Source: Phoenix dactylifera (lineage: Eukaryota; Streptophyta; Magnoliopsida; Arecales; Arecaceae). From it: a DNA stretch of 64,000 bases. Positions 38,369-52,500 of this stretch are shown here, in pieces. The notes below the pieces were generated by a model. It did no database searches, was not told where the DNA came from, and worked only from the letters and a program-made list of their open reading frames with translations. The translations under genes were made by a program, and so were the position numbers. Within the stretch, counting starts at the first letter, position 1; every line of letters starts with the position of its first letter. The DNA lies in contig NC_052401.1 in the NCBI RefSeq assembly GCF_009389715.1, positions 3,259,530-3,323,529 of the forward strand, read 5' to 3'.

Positions 38369-39708
38369 TCATATTCTCTCATAGTTAAGCTTTTCTGACT
38401 GCCAATGATCAGAAAAAATATAAAAAGTGAGTATACCATGAATTAGCACTCGCTCTAGCTTCTGCTTGATACATTCAGGAAAATAAACCAAGTCTACGTT
38501 CTAGTCTGCATACAGTGTTCCTTTATTCAGATTTAATAAGATGATAACTGATCAACCATAGATATTAACACAAATCTATATATGACTCTCCCATGGATAG
38601 GCTACTCCCCACAACTTGAAAAGAAAACATCCATATGTGCACTATTTATAAGTACAAGAAAAAATGAAGATCACTGGTAAAACAGAACACGGAGATCCTT
38701 AATTTAGAAACCATGACAAGCTTACCAAGGAACATCTGTAAATTAAAGAGATCAGCTCTAAGCCATAACTGAAAGAATTTTGTGTATTATCCCTAACCAT
38801 TTAACATGCATCTTGCAAGTAAAATACTTACTGTTATACAATTAATTAATTAATTTGATAACTTGGCTTTTTACCCTTGACTAGGGGCACCAACCATATC
38901 AGGTTGGGTCGTCAGAAAATCCCAAACCTGAACCTGACATGTTTATTAAACAGGTCCAGATTTGAAACCTGAACCCATCATCTTTAATAAACAGTTAATC
39001 TGACCGACCTGTTTAACCTGTTTAATAAATAGGTCAGGTCGAACCGTAAACCTGTACCTGTTTAACATACACAAGTATAACCTAATTAACACTTAGCAAA
39101 CTTGTAAATAGCACAAAGTTAGCAGCAACTTATAATTTATAAATAAGTTTAAACTTTACATCAAGCAATATAACAAACGGTTATCTCTAAATAGCCACAA
39201 AATGACCGATAAACTAAGACTCAACGAGCTTGAAATAAAAGATGTGAGAGAGAGGGAGACAACAATGCTGCTACAAATAACATCACATTAAAAAGTAGTT
39301 ATGTTAGCAGTATGTTTTCCATCCAACCTGCAAATTTCTAAAGAAACATTACAGAAACCAGTAAAAACAAATATTTAGAAAAGCGAAGAGGGGAAGAGGA
39401 AGAGGAGGCTCAGATTCACAATTAAATCAGAATGACTGCATTGTTTGCAGAATGGAAACAGACCATCCAAGATTTCTTGTCATCCGAATCATCTCCGAGT
39501 TTGCTTCACAATGCAGCAAACTCTCGTCCAAGAATCATCCCAGCCTCTTCATACAAACCTAAAAGCAGGCTCCTAGGTGAAATCTAGTGAGGCTTTAGCC
39601 GTCGCAGAGCCTCCCATCTATCCGGATGACAACCTTGTAGAGGATAGAGACACAGAGAAAGGAGGGAACAGGGTTTGCAAAAATGGAGCCACACACACAC
39701 ACAGAGAG

Positions 39709-39745
<37 letters not shown>

Positions 39746-42700
39746 CAGGGTTTGCAAAGGATGGACTAGGTCAGAGAGAAAGGGCAAACAAGGTTTGAGG
39801 ATGGAACCATAGATAGAGAGAGGGACAAAGACAAGATTGATTCTCCACGGGAGATTGAACATTGAGGAGGGGCTCTTCCTCCTCTCAGTTAGAGCCTCAA
39901 AAAAAGGGCAATCAAAGCCACAGAGTTATGGGAAAAACACTCTTCCTCTTCTCCAAGAAACCCTAACGCTGACCACTTAAAGAGTCGAGGTGGACCAGTC
40001 TTCATTCTAGACAGAACCTTGATTTGAGGCAGCAAATTAGAGATCAAGGAGGGGCTCTTCCTCTTCTTGGTCAGAGCCTCAGAGAAAGAGGCGATCCGAG
40101 CCATAGAGTGACGCGGGTAGCGCTCTACCACTCTCCGAGAAACCCTAACCTTAACTACTAAAAGAGCTGAAGATGGAAGCAAAGATAAGATGGAAAGAGA
40201 AAAAAAGGGCCAAACCAGCATTCTCCGGCCACCGCTGACAATGGTGATGAACCTAGCCACCGCCGAACCAATCTCCTCCACAGACTTACGATTTGAGGGC
40301 AAGAAATTGGAGATCCAGGAGGGGATCTTCCTCTTCTCCCTTAGAGCCTCATAGAAAGAACAATTGGAGGCCGAAGCCGGAGCCACAAAGTGACAAGGAG
40401 CCGGGGAGAGTTGAAATGCGCTCTTCCAAACCCTAACCCTTGAAGTCGAAGATGACTCAAGAGAAGGAAAAACTGGAGAACTCTCCAGAAGCCCAACTGC
40501 CTAAGCCATTTTTAAGTATTACGGGTTTGGAATTTGGATGGGAAGTTGGGTTCGGGCATAGGATCCGTTATATAGGTTAGAGACTTAAATAGGGGAATAA
40601 ATGGGTTAAACGGGTTAAACAAGTCGCGGGCCTGGAACCCGAACCCGATCCGATTATTAAACAAATAAAATGGGTTGACTTGTTTAAGACCTGAAGCCAT
40701 TTAGCCCAAACCCAAACCTGCTTATGGCAAGTGAAATTTTGACTGGTTGAGTCAAATTTTGCTAGCCCTACCATTAACCATCCTCTTAGTGCTAGTTTTT
40801 CATTATTGCATAAAGCCCTTTCAAGTAAATCAATGCAGAACAGAATACTCTACTGCAAAACTATATAGTCATTTTAAGATAATGAAAGATAAAAATCCCT
40901 TTCAAGAGCAAAACAAAATGACAGCTATGTGCAATAGATCCCATGTCCTACGTCAAGGCTGATTGGGCCTTTCTCACTAAGCACAAGGCAAGACTAGATT
41001 ACCTGAGCATGAGGACATCCTAATGGCAGCCACACACTGACCTGACTTCTGAGGCAGCATGTGAAGTGAACATTATAATTGGCTTAGGATACCCCTCTCC
41101 CTCTCCTATACCCCATCTCAACCCTTCTCTTCTCCCATCATCTTCCTCAATTCAACAGATTGCAAAATAGGATCATCTTCCTCAATTCATCTTCCTCAAT
41201 TCAACAGATTGCAAAATAGGAGCACACTTGGAAAAGGTTGAGAAGGAGGCGACTGAAGCAGCTGAAAAAGGAATCTAGGGATTCTGTTGGCTTGTGAGAA
41301 AGAAAAGGAGACCTAAAATTAGTGATTGAATAGGTACAATTACCAAATCTTTTCCTTCTTATTCACCAAAACTTTTTCAATTTGAACTCGGAATTGCAGG
41401 TAGAACTTCAGATCTTACAGAAGAAATCTGGGAGAAGAGCAATATTAACTAATGAAGCTCTAGATTACAACCTATATAACAGGTTGACCTGGTGGACAGG
41501 AACCTTGCAAAATGTTAGCAGGAGGTTGCCACCAAATATCTTTGATTTTACACGGTACCATCAGCTGTCTTCATGAATCAGTTAGTTCCTTTAAACAGTC
41601 GATAGCATATCACATAAATTTACCATAGGCAGAAAAACTAACAACTTTTACTTGAGCTATCATCATCAATGGAATGTGCATAACTCCTCAAGTCGGATGA
41701 TACAATATCATAATTATGCTGCAAAAACTTTTCAGGATGGTAATCATACCTTGATAAGCATATAAGTAGGCAGCCATGCTGGTGGGGTTGGTATCCCAAC
41801 CCAAGCAACCTGTCATGCAAATAATGGGAAGCATGATTAGAATGCACGCCTATCTGATTTTGCCTTAAGCTGGCAGAATTTAAATAATAGAAATTTGTGC
41901 AACAGTACAGCTCTACTTTCAAACAAAAACATCTTAAAATAGACTCTACCAATTGAAAAAAAAAAAGATCAAATAAGAACACTAGAGGAAACTTAGATAA
42001 ACAAGCAGCAGATAGAAGATGCAAAGGCAAGAATGTCACAGTAGTTGGAAAATAATTATTTGCTAATATTTCCTTTAATTGCTATCCAACTGTTCCCGAA
42101 GAATTGAGCCTTTTAAATGATATATTTATCCTCAAGACTTTGTGTTCCAAGGAAAACACCTATTGATCCATTCTTGGCTCTTGCAACTTTTGAATTCTTA
42201 CTGACACCACAGTACCATAACTTAGCAAACATTCCAGATTTTTAAGTTCCATAACCTCAACTTCGATGTCAAGACTGTAGATCCCCCAACCATTCCAAGG
42301 TGCCATAAAATATCACTGGATACACACATAGACAAACATATATATACATGTATACAAATATATATTAGAGTGCACTAACTGAAAGTGCTTTGGATGGAGT
42401 GGTAGCAATAGCTTATGGTCGAAATAACAAAAAGATTTTAAGAGGGAAATCCATGGAGTGAAAATCGGAGCAAGTATGACTTCCTAAATCAGATGCAACA
42501 CCTGTGGCAAAAATAAAAGTCATTATATCTACGTTCCTGCTAGCCGTTTGAACTGACAATCAGTCAAAACCTCTTATGACTCCCACATACCAAATATCCA
42601 ATAGATCAACAAACAACTCTCAAGTTCCACTACTACCGCTAACCGTTTGAACTGACAATGAGTCAAAACCTCTTATGACTCCCACATACTAAATATCCAA

Positions 42701-45700
42701 TAGATCAACAAACAACTCTCAAGTTCCACTACTACCACCTTATTGGCTAGTGTTCGAACCCCCAAACAGACCTAGCTTTATCCGCCAAAACACTACCTTG
42801 TCATAAACTGCCAGGGACACCTACCACATGTTCAAACCAACATACTTGGTAACAAAACCGACAATTTTCCAATAAAAGTACTAGCATTTCTAATTTTAAA
42901 AAACACTGCTTTTAGAAGTTGAATAGGTGAGTGGAGCCCATCTAGGGCAATAGAGGTGCATGGCCCCCTTATTGAGAAGGCGTCCATTAAGTGTTGGTCA
43001 CTATATGAATTTAGAGAAGGGTGCCAAAACAATGCCTTAAAATGGATAGACAAAATTGCTTTATTAGCCACTCCTATGTCAACTAGTGAATGACCCAACC
43101 ACTCAGCAATCTCAACTAGACTAGATACTAGATGTAGATGAGCCCCCAGCTGCATGGTCCATAGGTCCACTTGGTTTGGGTTTAAATTCAATTTCAGCTC
43201 CATAATTCACAATTTGTTATTTAAAAATATTGAGGCCCACTTTAGCAATGATACAAGAGCAATGGTTCATATAATCTATTTTCAAATATTATTTGGTTTA
43301 TAGAAAGTTTGTCAAACGGTCTGGCCTCTGGATTAATCATGTATACAAGACAATATGGAAAATTCAGAGTTTCAAAGAGAAGATGAGGAGACATTACCAA
43401 TTTAGTATTTAATTTAAATAAACTTCCATTTAGAATTCTTTCGCTCATCTTTTCATATTAGATGGAACGACAAGGGAACTGATTACTTTTGTACCAATTC
43501 GCAATACACCAAATCAAGCAAATTAGAAGGTATCTATGCATATAAACTGGGACACATCAGAGCCTCATGTACACACTACGAGTGATTTATTCCAACGCCT
43601 TGCTCCCTACTATAAGATATCAAAATATTGACTTCCTCCAAACCATCACACACATCTCCCAAATAAACCTTCTCATGCAGAATTTCATTCTTTCAAACAA
43701 AATCCACCTCCCAACCTTTTTGATGCCACTTAGCCTTGTCCATTATGTGAATCTTCTAAACCATCCCCTCACAAAAAACAGTGTAAGAAACACCAGAAAG
43801 ATGAGCACATCAACCAATCCTCAATTTTTCATTTTCTGTACCCTAAAAGACGTAGATTTCTTCCCAAAAGGCCAAATGCTAGTGAAACCGCCAGCCTAAT
43901 AAATTTCCTCGGCTTAAAAATAGAACAAACCTCATTTAGTCGACCTCATTTCCATCTATGTTTTCCTTTTCTTTAGTTTATAACATATCAATTCAACAAT
44001 TACCCAATGCTAAAACCCACTTTCACCATAGAATAGCTTATTTTTCACATTCCAAAGAATCCCTTCATAATTGATACCTCCACATCTTCATCCATAGCCT
44101 CCACCCCTGACATACCACAGATTTCTAACCTTCCCATCCACTGCTTCTCGTAAGTCCAATTTCTACCATTTCCGAAGAAAGATTCCTCCTATCAAAGACT
44201 CAAAATCACTTCTACCTATGTTGAAGTATCAAAGTACATTATCCCCCCACCCCACCCTTCAACCCAGCCCATCATAACTTTGATCCCCAGCATGACCTCT
44301 ACCAAAAGGAGGTTCCCACTTCACCAATCATCTCCATCAATTCCTTTTTCTGATTATGCCAAGTCCTTTTCTTAATGCTAGTCTCCTCATTATATTATGA
44401 TGTACTGTGTCGATCAGCCTACTCAACCTGTCAGCATTTTTTGCCAATCACGCCATCACAAAAGCAGCATAATATCTACCCTGTAGCTCACCCTTATTCT
44501 TCATTGTAGATGTCTGATTTGGCCCCATGGTTGCTTATGCTACTCTCATCTTAAGAAGAGAATGCAAAATATGTAAACCCATTGTGCTGAAAGAAATTCT
44601 ACTATGCACTAAAATTTATTTCCAAGAGAGAGCATGCAGCTTTATTCTTCATGTGATTTTGGGCATATCTCGTGCATTCAGATATCAAATTTTGGTCAGC
44701 AGATCTGTCACTACTTCATATGGAATAAATCATGTGATAGTGTGGCGCAGAAGCAAAGCAGATTGTAAACGTACAATCCAGGTCATTGTAACTGTTTTGC
44801 ATGCTCATGCATAGCTGAACAATGCAGCGAGAGATCAATGAATACCAGTTAAGATCCAAAGTCCAACCCTCCCCCAATTACCCCACCCAAAAAAAGAAAA
44901 AGAAAAAGATTTTTGTTGCTCCATTTTCTCCAAAAAAAAAGGAAAGAAAAATAAAAATTGTATGTCTATAACAACAGAAAATAATATGCTAATTTTTGCT
45001 CAAAAAAATGATAATCCAACAATAATTATTCTTTCAAGGAACATATTGTCTTTAATCACTTGATGATGGTAACAAAATATGTAGAAAGAGAGAACAGAAG
45101 AAAAGTTACTTACAAGAGCATGCTCCCCAGTTTCAAAGATCCGTACGTCCAAGACCTAAGAGATCAAGCAACAAAGATAGAAGATAGAGGACAAAAGATA
45201 CAAAGAGAGGTAATTATAAAGATAGAAAAAGGACACTGCAAGAAATTCAAGAAAGAGGGAGGATTTATAGATTTTAAATTTGGTAAATGCATACAAACAG
45301 ACTATGTAAACAAAATACAAGTAGAACAAAAAAATCTTTTAAAACCAATTCAATAGGTGTCACAGATTGGAGATTACCTCACCACGGTCTTCATATATGT
45401 AGTCCAACCCTTTATAGTGAGGTGGATGGCCAACAGATAAATACTGAAACAGATCAACAGGTGCATTCAGCATATGCACAGAAACAGAAAAATGAAAGCA
45501 GAAAATGTTAAGGAAGTTGCCCATTGCATGTGCTGTTAATTACGTCAAACAAAGTTTATAGGCAGAGTTCATGTGTGCAATAAGAATGGTTTATGGAGCT
45601 CACCGGTATGTTATTGAACAACATGTAATATTTTATGAAAATTAAGAAAGTTTAGATCACGTAATGCAGCTTTACTGCATTCTGCAATTAAACAGGACAT

Positions 45701-47395
45701 GACATGAGCACATACTCAAAATTTCATGTGAATAAGATAGAAACAGACTGATACTTTAGACTTTCTGTTAATGGGCACAAAAAGTGTCCAAAGAGGCAGG
45801 TAAGCATGTATAAGGCCAAGATGAGCAGAAAACCATAGCTCTCAGTAACAGAACTCATTCGTCAATAAAATTTAGGGAGATTAAACTTCTTAATCAGCCA
45901 ACAAGCACAGATTGTCATTTGGATATCCTAGAATTCAGCTTGGTATGCTAGAAAACAAAGGCCAAGGAAATAACTGGACAAAGTCAAGCAATGGGATAGA
46001 CATAATGTGTATGAGGAGAGGGGGGGGGGGGGGGGGGGGGGGGATGTGAGGCAGGGAGAGAGAGAGAGAGAGGCTTACATTGATGCTATTTAGGTACTTC
46101 TCTTTGTCCACGCGTACAATTTGCCCTTTCTTCACTGGAAAGAACAACAAGAAAAAACATATGACATTTCTTTTCTAAAAGACACATCGGAAGTAGATAA
46201 TAGGGATATAAATACAGTTTTCTACATGAGACATTTCATAACTATAACACAAACATAACCAAGAAGCTTTGTCTGAAATATCTGAGCCTAGATTTATCAA
46301 TCTCTTAGCCATTCATTTCAACAAAAGGCTACATAATCTACCAAAATGCAAGCTCCAGCTCATCAAATAACAAAACCAACAGAAATATAAGGAATCAATA
46401 ATCGTCTTAAGCACCAATTTACATCACCGCCCCACTACATAATAACAAGAGATCAATTATCCTTTCTATCAAAATATAGTCATGAACAATCAGTTATATA
46501 TCAAAATTAGTTTTTCCTCCATAAAATCTAAATTCTGGCATCAATAAATACAAAAATCAAAAGGTGCCAGTCATCCTCCAATCATTTCAAACCCATTGAA
46601 AAAAATTCAAAATTAAGAAACATGCTATGTTTCAACTCATCAGTTTTGAGCATGGAAATCTTACGGAATAACGGCAGATGCATGGAAATCTTCACCATTG
46701 TGAAAAGCAAGCTTGTAATAATCCTCACGTATGCAAGAAATTATTAGAAACACTAATATAAGCTACTCCCAAGATTACCATCCAGCAAAAGGCGAAAAAA
46801 TATTACCTTTTTATGGTAAATAAGTAAGGTAGCGTCTATAAAGAAAGAGAATGGAAATTTTCTGGCATAACACGTGGTGCATGAAAAGCAAGGTTCTAAT
46901 AGTCCTTACACATACAACATATAATTAGGAACACTAATATAAGCTACTCCCAAGATTATTGCTTAAGAAAAAGAAAAAAAGATAAAAAGATAAAAAAAAA
47001 AAAAAAAAACATCTTGTTACGATGAATAAGTAATGTAATATCTATAAAGAAATACGCATCGATCCAAGGGACAAAAAAGCTTGCCATGATTCCAGAGATA
47101 AGGTTTGTCAAGATTCAAGATTTCATCGAGAAAGACGAGCGGGAAGAAGGCGGAGCCTACTTGAGTACTCGGGCTTCTTTGGCTTGGGAGAGGAGACGGG
47201 GGACGGCGGCACTTCAGTGGGAGTCTGGACAAGCTTCTCCTTCTCCGGCTCGGCGGAGCTCGCGGCCCTGATCCATGGGGCGCTTCGGGTCGGAGGCTTT
47301 CTCACTAGGGTTTTGGCGGCGAGGGGAAAGAAGTCAGCAGAGGAACGGGAGAAGAGAGAGCTGGAGGACGAGAGGAGAGACGCCATGGAAGCCAT
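38369..47395 (-). CDS. ndhO: NAD(P)H-quinone oxidoreductase subunit O, chloroplastic
   Basis: Nuclear-encoded subunit of the chloroplast NDH complex (cyclic electron flow, thylakoid membrane). Six exons (minus): 47395-47161, 46134-46079, 45443-45378, 45155-45114, 41809-41750, 38398-38369; phases agree and all are GT-AG, giving 162 aa. Residues 1 to about 50 are Ser/Ala/Arg-rich, like a plastid transit peptide, followed by a Pro/Lys linker. The conserved core runs MKKGQIVRVDKEKYLNSIN, YLSVGHPPHYKGLDYIYEDR, VLDVRIFETGEHAL, VAWVGIPTPPAWLPTYMLIK and ends SEKLNYERI. The first donor is TCAA|GTAGGC; using it forms the ATG codon of MKKG across the junction. The last exon holds only nine codons plus the stop and lies 3.35 kb away, across an intron containing a hAT-like element. 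Met at 47386 is an alternative start. Confidence 0.95.
38882..40770. mobile_element. hAT-like non-autonomous element in the last ndhO intron
   Basis: Left end TAGGGGCACCAACC and the reverse complement of the right end TAGGGCTAGCAAAA share the TAGGG start common in hAT elements. Flanks CCCTTGAC (38874-38881) and CCATTAAC (40771-40778) match at 6 of 8 positions. Subterminal parts repeat TTTATTAAACAGGTC-type and AACGGGTTAAAC motifs. The ORF at 39889-40386 inside shows no transposase motif. Confidence 0.6.
39712..39743 (+). repeat. (GA)n microsatellite next to (CA)n
   Basis: A GA run preceded by an AC run at about 39691-39702, inside the hAT-like element. Confidence 0.95.
42539..42736 (+). repeat. 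Tandem duplication of 99 bp
   Basis: Two near-identical units (42539-42637 and 42638-42736) with CCGTTTGAACTGACAAT, AGTCAAAACCTCTTATGACT and CAAGTTCCACTACTACC. In an ndhO intron. Confidence 0.95.
46020..46043 (+). repeat. G24 homopolymer
   Basis: An uninterrupted run of 24 G, followed within 15 bases by a GA run. On the ndhO transcript it is C24 about 36 nt inside intron 2. Length is prone to sequencing error. Confidence 0.9.
46683..47055 (+). repeat. Tandem duplication of about 180 bp in ndhO intron 1
   Basis: Both copies contain TGGAAATTTTC/TGGAAATCTTC, GAAAAGCAAG, ACACTAATATAAGCTACTCC, AAATAAGTAAGGTA/GAATAAGTAATGTA and TCTATAAAGAAA in the same order. Break near 46860. Confidence 0.85.
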
Positions 47396-49574
47396 GGTCG
47401 AAAGCGGCGATGGCTCGAGACAGCGGCGCCCAGGTCGAGTGGATTTGAGGTTTAGATTCCGCCATTCGTTTCCGTTTCGTTCGTTTGTGTTCCTCCAGAT
47501 AAGAGAGAGGGCGCGAACTCCCAGCCCATCGCAGCGTGCGGTCGGTTGTTCCCGTCACCGCTGCCGTCATCGTCTAATGACCCCCATTACAATATTTTTT
47601 TCTTTTTATTATTTAATTTATATAAAATTATATTATGCTAGAATTGGATTTTTTTTTAATTTCAAAATATTCAATCTTGCAATCATGTGCAAACTCAAAG
47701 ATATTTCTCTCTTTTTGAAAAAAAAAAATACCTATCTTAAGTTTTCCTAGATCATGGTACATTTAGATTTTATATTGTTTATCCATTATTAAGTATGTGT
47801 ATAAAATAAAATAATTATGTGCATTCATTATAGAGATATAACAGTCCAATAAGATCCAAAGAGGATTTTATGACATGAAAATAAATAGAAATTTAGTGTT
47901 GCATAAATGAAAAATAAAAAATTATCTGGCATGTGAATTTGATTGCCAAACAATGCTGCTTTTTTGTCCCTTGCTTGACCGCTTGCTTTAAACTAATTAA
48001 ACATGACTTTTCCTGAGCAGTCTCGCTTTGAAAAAGAAGATTCTAATGAAATTTATAGCAACCTGATGATATTCCATGCTAACTATGTCTACCGTATGGA
48101 GCCAACTGTCGCAGTACATCGCGTGCCAAACGAGTCTCCCACCACATCCTGAACCAAATCCGATCCTAGAGGCATCTCGAAAGAAAATATCTATTTTGTG
48201 AATTTGACGTTGAGATCGATGGCTGCCTTCTTGCAAATCATGACGGCGCCTTGTATAAATCCTACTTGTATTATATATAGGTCTGAATTAAGTTCACCTG
48301 AGTGAGGATTGGTTTCTAGTTTATTTTCGTTTTCCCTGTCCAGCACCAGCACTTTGCATATATTTCATTTCTTGTGTCTTTCTTGAAGGCCAAACTGATC
48401 ATATAAACGACCACCATTAAATTATATTATTTTTTATAGAGAAAATATTCTTGGAATATTTCCCTCTTAGGATTGGGTATGGTTTTACACCGACAGCAAA
48501 GGTAATTACATGTGTAAATATTTTGTGGGGAACTACTTCAGATTTCAGAGGTTTGGGTGAAAATTCCATTACTGGATTTGGTTTCAGCGTGCCGGTTGTC
48601 AATATGCAATTGCCTGACTCTGGCTTGTAGAAGTACTGATTGCAGGCTCTCTTGCACACGAGCAGCTTGCACCGAAGCAAATTGCAGAATTAAGCACTTG
48701 CGTCATTTCTTTGATGCATTGTTGGAGTCAGAAATGTTACTTATAAAAGCTTGTTGCAGAATTGAACCTTCATCTGCTAAGAAATCTCTCATCTAACATA
48801 AATTCCACATGGTCAAAAACACCGTGATCCAATATGGATTCTGCCAATCTTTTAGATGTATGGTAGCTGCCTATAGATTACACAAGGAGATGCATTGAAC
48901 CTGTAGCAACTAGAAAAACCATGGCGGGCGTCTGGACTCTGGAGGAGGCAGTGTTTCCCAGTAGCAGGGTTTTTCTGTTGTGCAATCATAGTTAGAGAAC
49001 TTTGCAGCATTCCAGTAACATCACTGCTGCCGAACTGTGCTCTCAAAAAACGAAAATGCTGCTGAATGGGTGTTTTAAAGCCTCCATAATTTTACAACCA
49101 TGATTGCTTTGCCATGGAAAATTTCTGCTCAATCTATCTACAGGAATAAATCACCAATTTACATTCCGCAACTCAATTATTGTTATTAAGCTCCTGATGA
49201 TGAAACACTGATACTTCGGAGAGGGAATAAAAGAGCCCATGATGCCATAAATGAAACAAAAAAAGGCTATCAACTCTTTTACATCTAATGAAACAACCTT
49301 TGCTCTGTACAGAATGTGGGATGTGATCTTACAATTACATCGATCATGTTGAAGTAGTACATATTTTATGAACAGAACCAATAAAATCAGACCACCCCTG
49401 CAACATCCCAGCAAGATCAGTTACATGTGTAGCCATCTCATCAATACTCCTTTCAGACTCTTCAAATGCATTTGCATTTGGATGAACTTTCAATGTTTAT
49501 CCTGATCTTCCACCAGCAGTAACCCTGACTGCAATGATTTTTTTTCACTATTAGTATTTGTCTACAAATTCCTC
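47396..49574. other. Intergenic region between ndhO and the MAPKKK gene
   Basis: Holds the 5' flank of ndhO and the 3' flank of the kinase gene. Short ORFs only, none with a domain I recognise. Confidence 0.6.
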
Positions 49575-52500
49575 CTATAGTCTTCTTGGAGAGTCAAAAG
49601 GCGTGGAAGCTTTCGGCTGGGCAATGTCTGGCCAACGATCTGCAAAATTGTTGCTTGGTCTCATTGGATAGAGTGCCCGATTGATTGGACTACAGTTAAT
49701 TGCTCCAGCAGAAAAAGCTGGACGAGGGGGAGAAGGCAAGCAACTTCTATTACTCTGTTTGAATTGCCGTAGTGGACTTGAACAGGGTGAAACGGGCAAA
49801 GACATATTCGTTCTTATGCTCATTGCATCACTGCAAAAGAACAGAATTTGTGCTAGTCCGATAAGAAGCAGGCATTTGATTTATCAATGAAGGATTCAGA
49901 TGATGATACCTTGGGTTTCTATATCCTGAAGAAAATGCTGAGGGATATTCAGTTACATGTCTTATCCCATAATCTCTAACACGTAGAGGAGAAATACTTC
50001 TCTTGGAGGAAAATTTTGCGGTGATCTGCATGTGATTCACAAGTTAATGGTCGTAATGCTAAAAATCAATCGCTCCAATATAAATTAGCTATTCAGATCA
50101 GGTAGATCAGTCGCATAAATTAATTCCTTTGCAGTAGAATTTTCTACCTAGAAAATAAGTTGAATTAACAAATATCCATGTTTGGGCAAAAAATACTAGT
50201 GGAAGTCATATTTTTATTTCAATATCTTAGGGGCAAACTTCGATTCTTTTGAGTTTGAAGAGAGAGAGAGATAAACAGGGAGAAGGAAAATGGAAGTGAC
50301 ACCCTCAAATCTTTCTCCATTAAATTTATTTAACAAGTCATTAGCTAAAAGAACATATGCAAAACTAATCCCCCCTTAAATAGTTACATCTGTTAAAGCA
50401 TAATATACCTTGTTGACCCTTTACCTATCTGCTTATGCTTTTGGAGTAAATTGGTTGGTTAACATGGTATCAGAGCTCTGGTTTGGTGGAGGTCATTAGT
50501 TGGAATCCCCTTCATGTCAATAGTTTATCTAATTATCAACAGTTATCAGTTGTTCTAATTCCCCTTTCCTTATCAACTTAGCCTTTTGTGGCCAATAGGT
50601 CAGTTAACAACATCTAAATATACAAAGCTATGCACCAATTCCTCTAATTCTTTCTCCATGAATTTACATTGACGGGGATACCAGATACATTTTACGAAAA
50701 AGACTCCTGCAAACAATTTTTGTGAGAAAAGTCACTATTTCACAAAAAGAATTATAAGATGGCACTTTGCAAAGAAACCTGATTACCTAACCAATTAACA
50801 GATGTCCCATTTGTTTTGGAATTTGGATCGAGTAGAGCATCACATTTCATGTCACTCTTCTAATGCAGCGCAATACCCCCTTCCAACTGAGCTTTGTCAA
50901 TATTTTTTCCTCATCACCTTCCCCCCCCCCCCCCCCCAAACACACACAGACACACTTTCAGAGACATGGCAAGTCAAACAACAAAGTGTCCCTCCAGCCC
51001 TCCATGAGAAGGGGGAAATATGTAAATATATTGATCCAGGAGCCTGTGGCATGCATAGTTATTGTGCTCTTATAATTATGTTAACGTTATATTTTTATGC
51101 AGCAGTTTGTCTATATTGAAGCAAATATATATACTGATTAAGATTCTTCCATGTATTGATTGTCGATACTTCTGAGTGTGGGATTGTAAATATTTTTTGC
51201 AAGAAGCGGAGAACTGATTAAGACTATAGAATCTATGATTTGACTGCTTGACAGAATGACAGTTCATAAACTGAGGAGAAAAAACATATAAATAGAACGT
51301 ATGTAATTGGAGGCCGTGAAAAGAAATATTGTGTGACTCTATATTAATTCAAGACATGGGTTCATAGGTTTTGAAAACTATACCTTAGTATGACTTCCAT
51401 CAGAAGAAGGCAACATGTCACTAATCATATTGAATTTTGCAGCTTTTATGGTTGGTTGATCTCGAACAAAAGGGTGATCCATCAGCTGAGCTGCTGTAGG
51501 ACGAGCTGATGGGTCACGCTGCAAGCATAGCTTTAGAAAACATTTTGCATCCGAAGAAAGGTTCTCTGGGATTTCTGGTATATCTTTGCTATTTGCAATT
51601 TTAAATATTGCAGCTACCTGTGAAGTGCAACATAACTTTAACACACAGGAAAACAACTAATATAGCCCTAAAACCTCACGCATCCATATCAGATGAGATC
51701 ATGTTGTCAAAAGGAAAAAGAGAGAAAATAATAAGTAGCTCACCCCTTCATACTGGCTCCAAGGAGGTTTTGAAGTTGCCATCTCAAGAATTGTACATCC
51801 AAGGCTCCATATATCCACTGAAAGGTTGTAGCCATTGCCATTCATGATAACCTGCAAAAGTTCAAGTGCTTGGTAATCCAGGCATGAAAAGGAAGAAACA
51901 GGTCGAGTAAATGTCATCTGAAATAACTAACCTCGGGAGCCATCCAGTAAGGGCTTCCTTTGAAAGAACGTATTGAAGTGTAAGATGAAATCTGTTTCAA
52001 GAAAAATGAGCATAACAGAATCAGAAACCAACTCTTATATATATAATTTTCAAGATATCACACATACATTACATAAGAGGAGAATGAGGATTATTTGTAC
52101 AGACATCAGACAAGAGCTTAGATGATGATTGGACTTCAAGCTCTAAGTTAATATTTGTTCATCCTGGTAAATATTATATTTTTAAACTCTAATTTTGCGT
52201 AACCTTTTCAAATATAGGCTTATATAGATGGCCTCTATTTAGTGCAAAAACATTCAACAGGCATTAATTACTTCCTTGGATCTGCCTATCTAAATGTTTT
52301 AATTTTGAATAAGCATGAATCATGGCTTTTTGCTAGAAGGAGGACCTAATAACATAAAGTCACACATCAAGGTTGTTGTCAAAAGGTTTTATTTTTTCCT
52401 CCTTCAAATTTCAGATTTAGTCTAGAAATAACTGTATTTGCAAATGCACTGCAATCTTTGGCAACACAGACAGCTATCAGGACTTGCTTACTTTATTGCC

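Noticed and set aside
39889-40386. 165-codon ORF on the minus strand
   Set aside because: Lies inside the hAT-like element but shows no transposase motif, and contains an internally repeated segment.
42539-42736. Possible CRISPR-like array
   Set aside because: Only two 99-bp units with no spacers; a simple tandem duplication.
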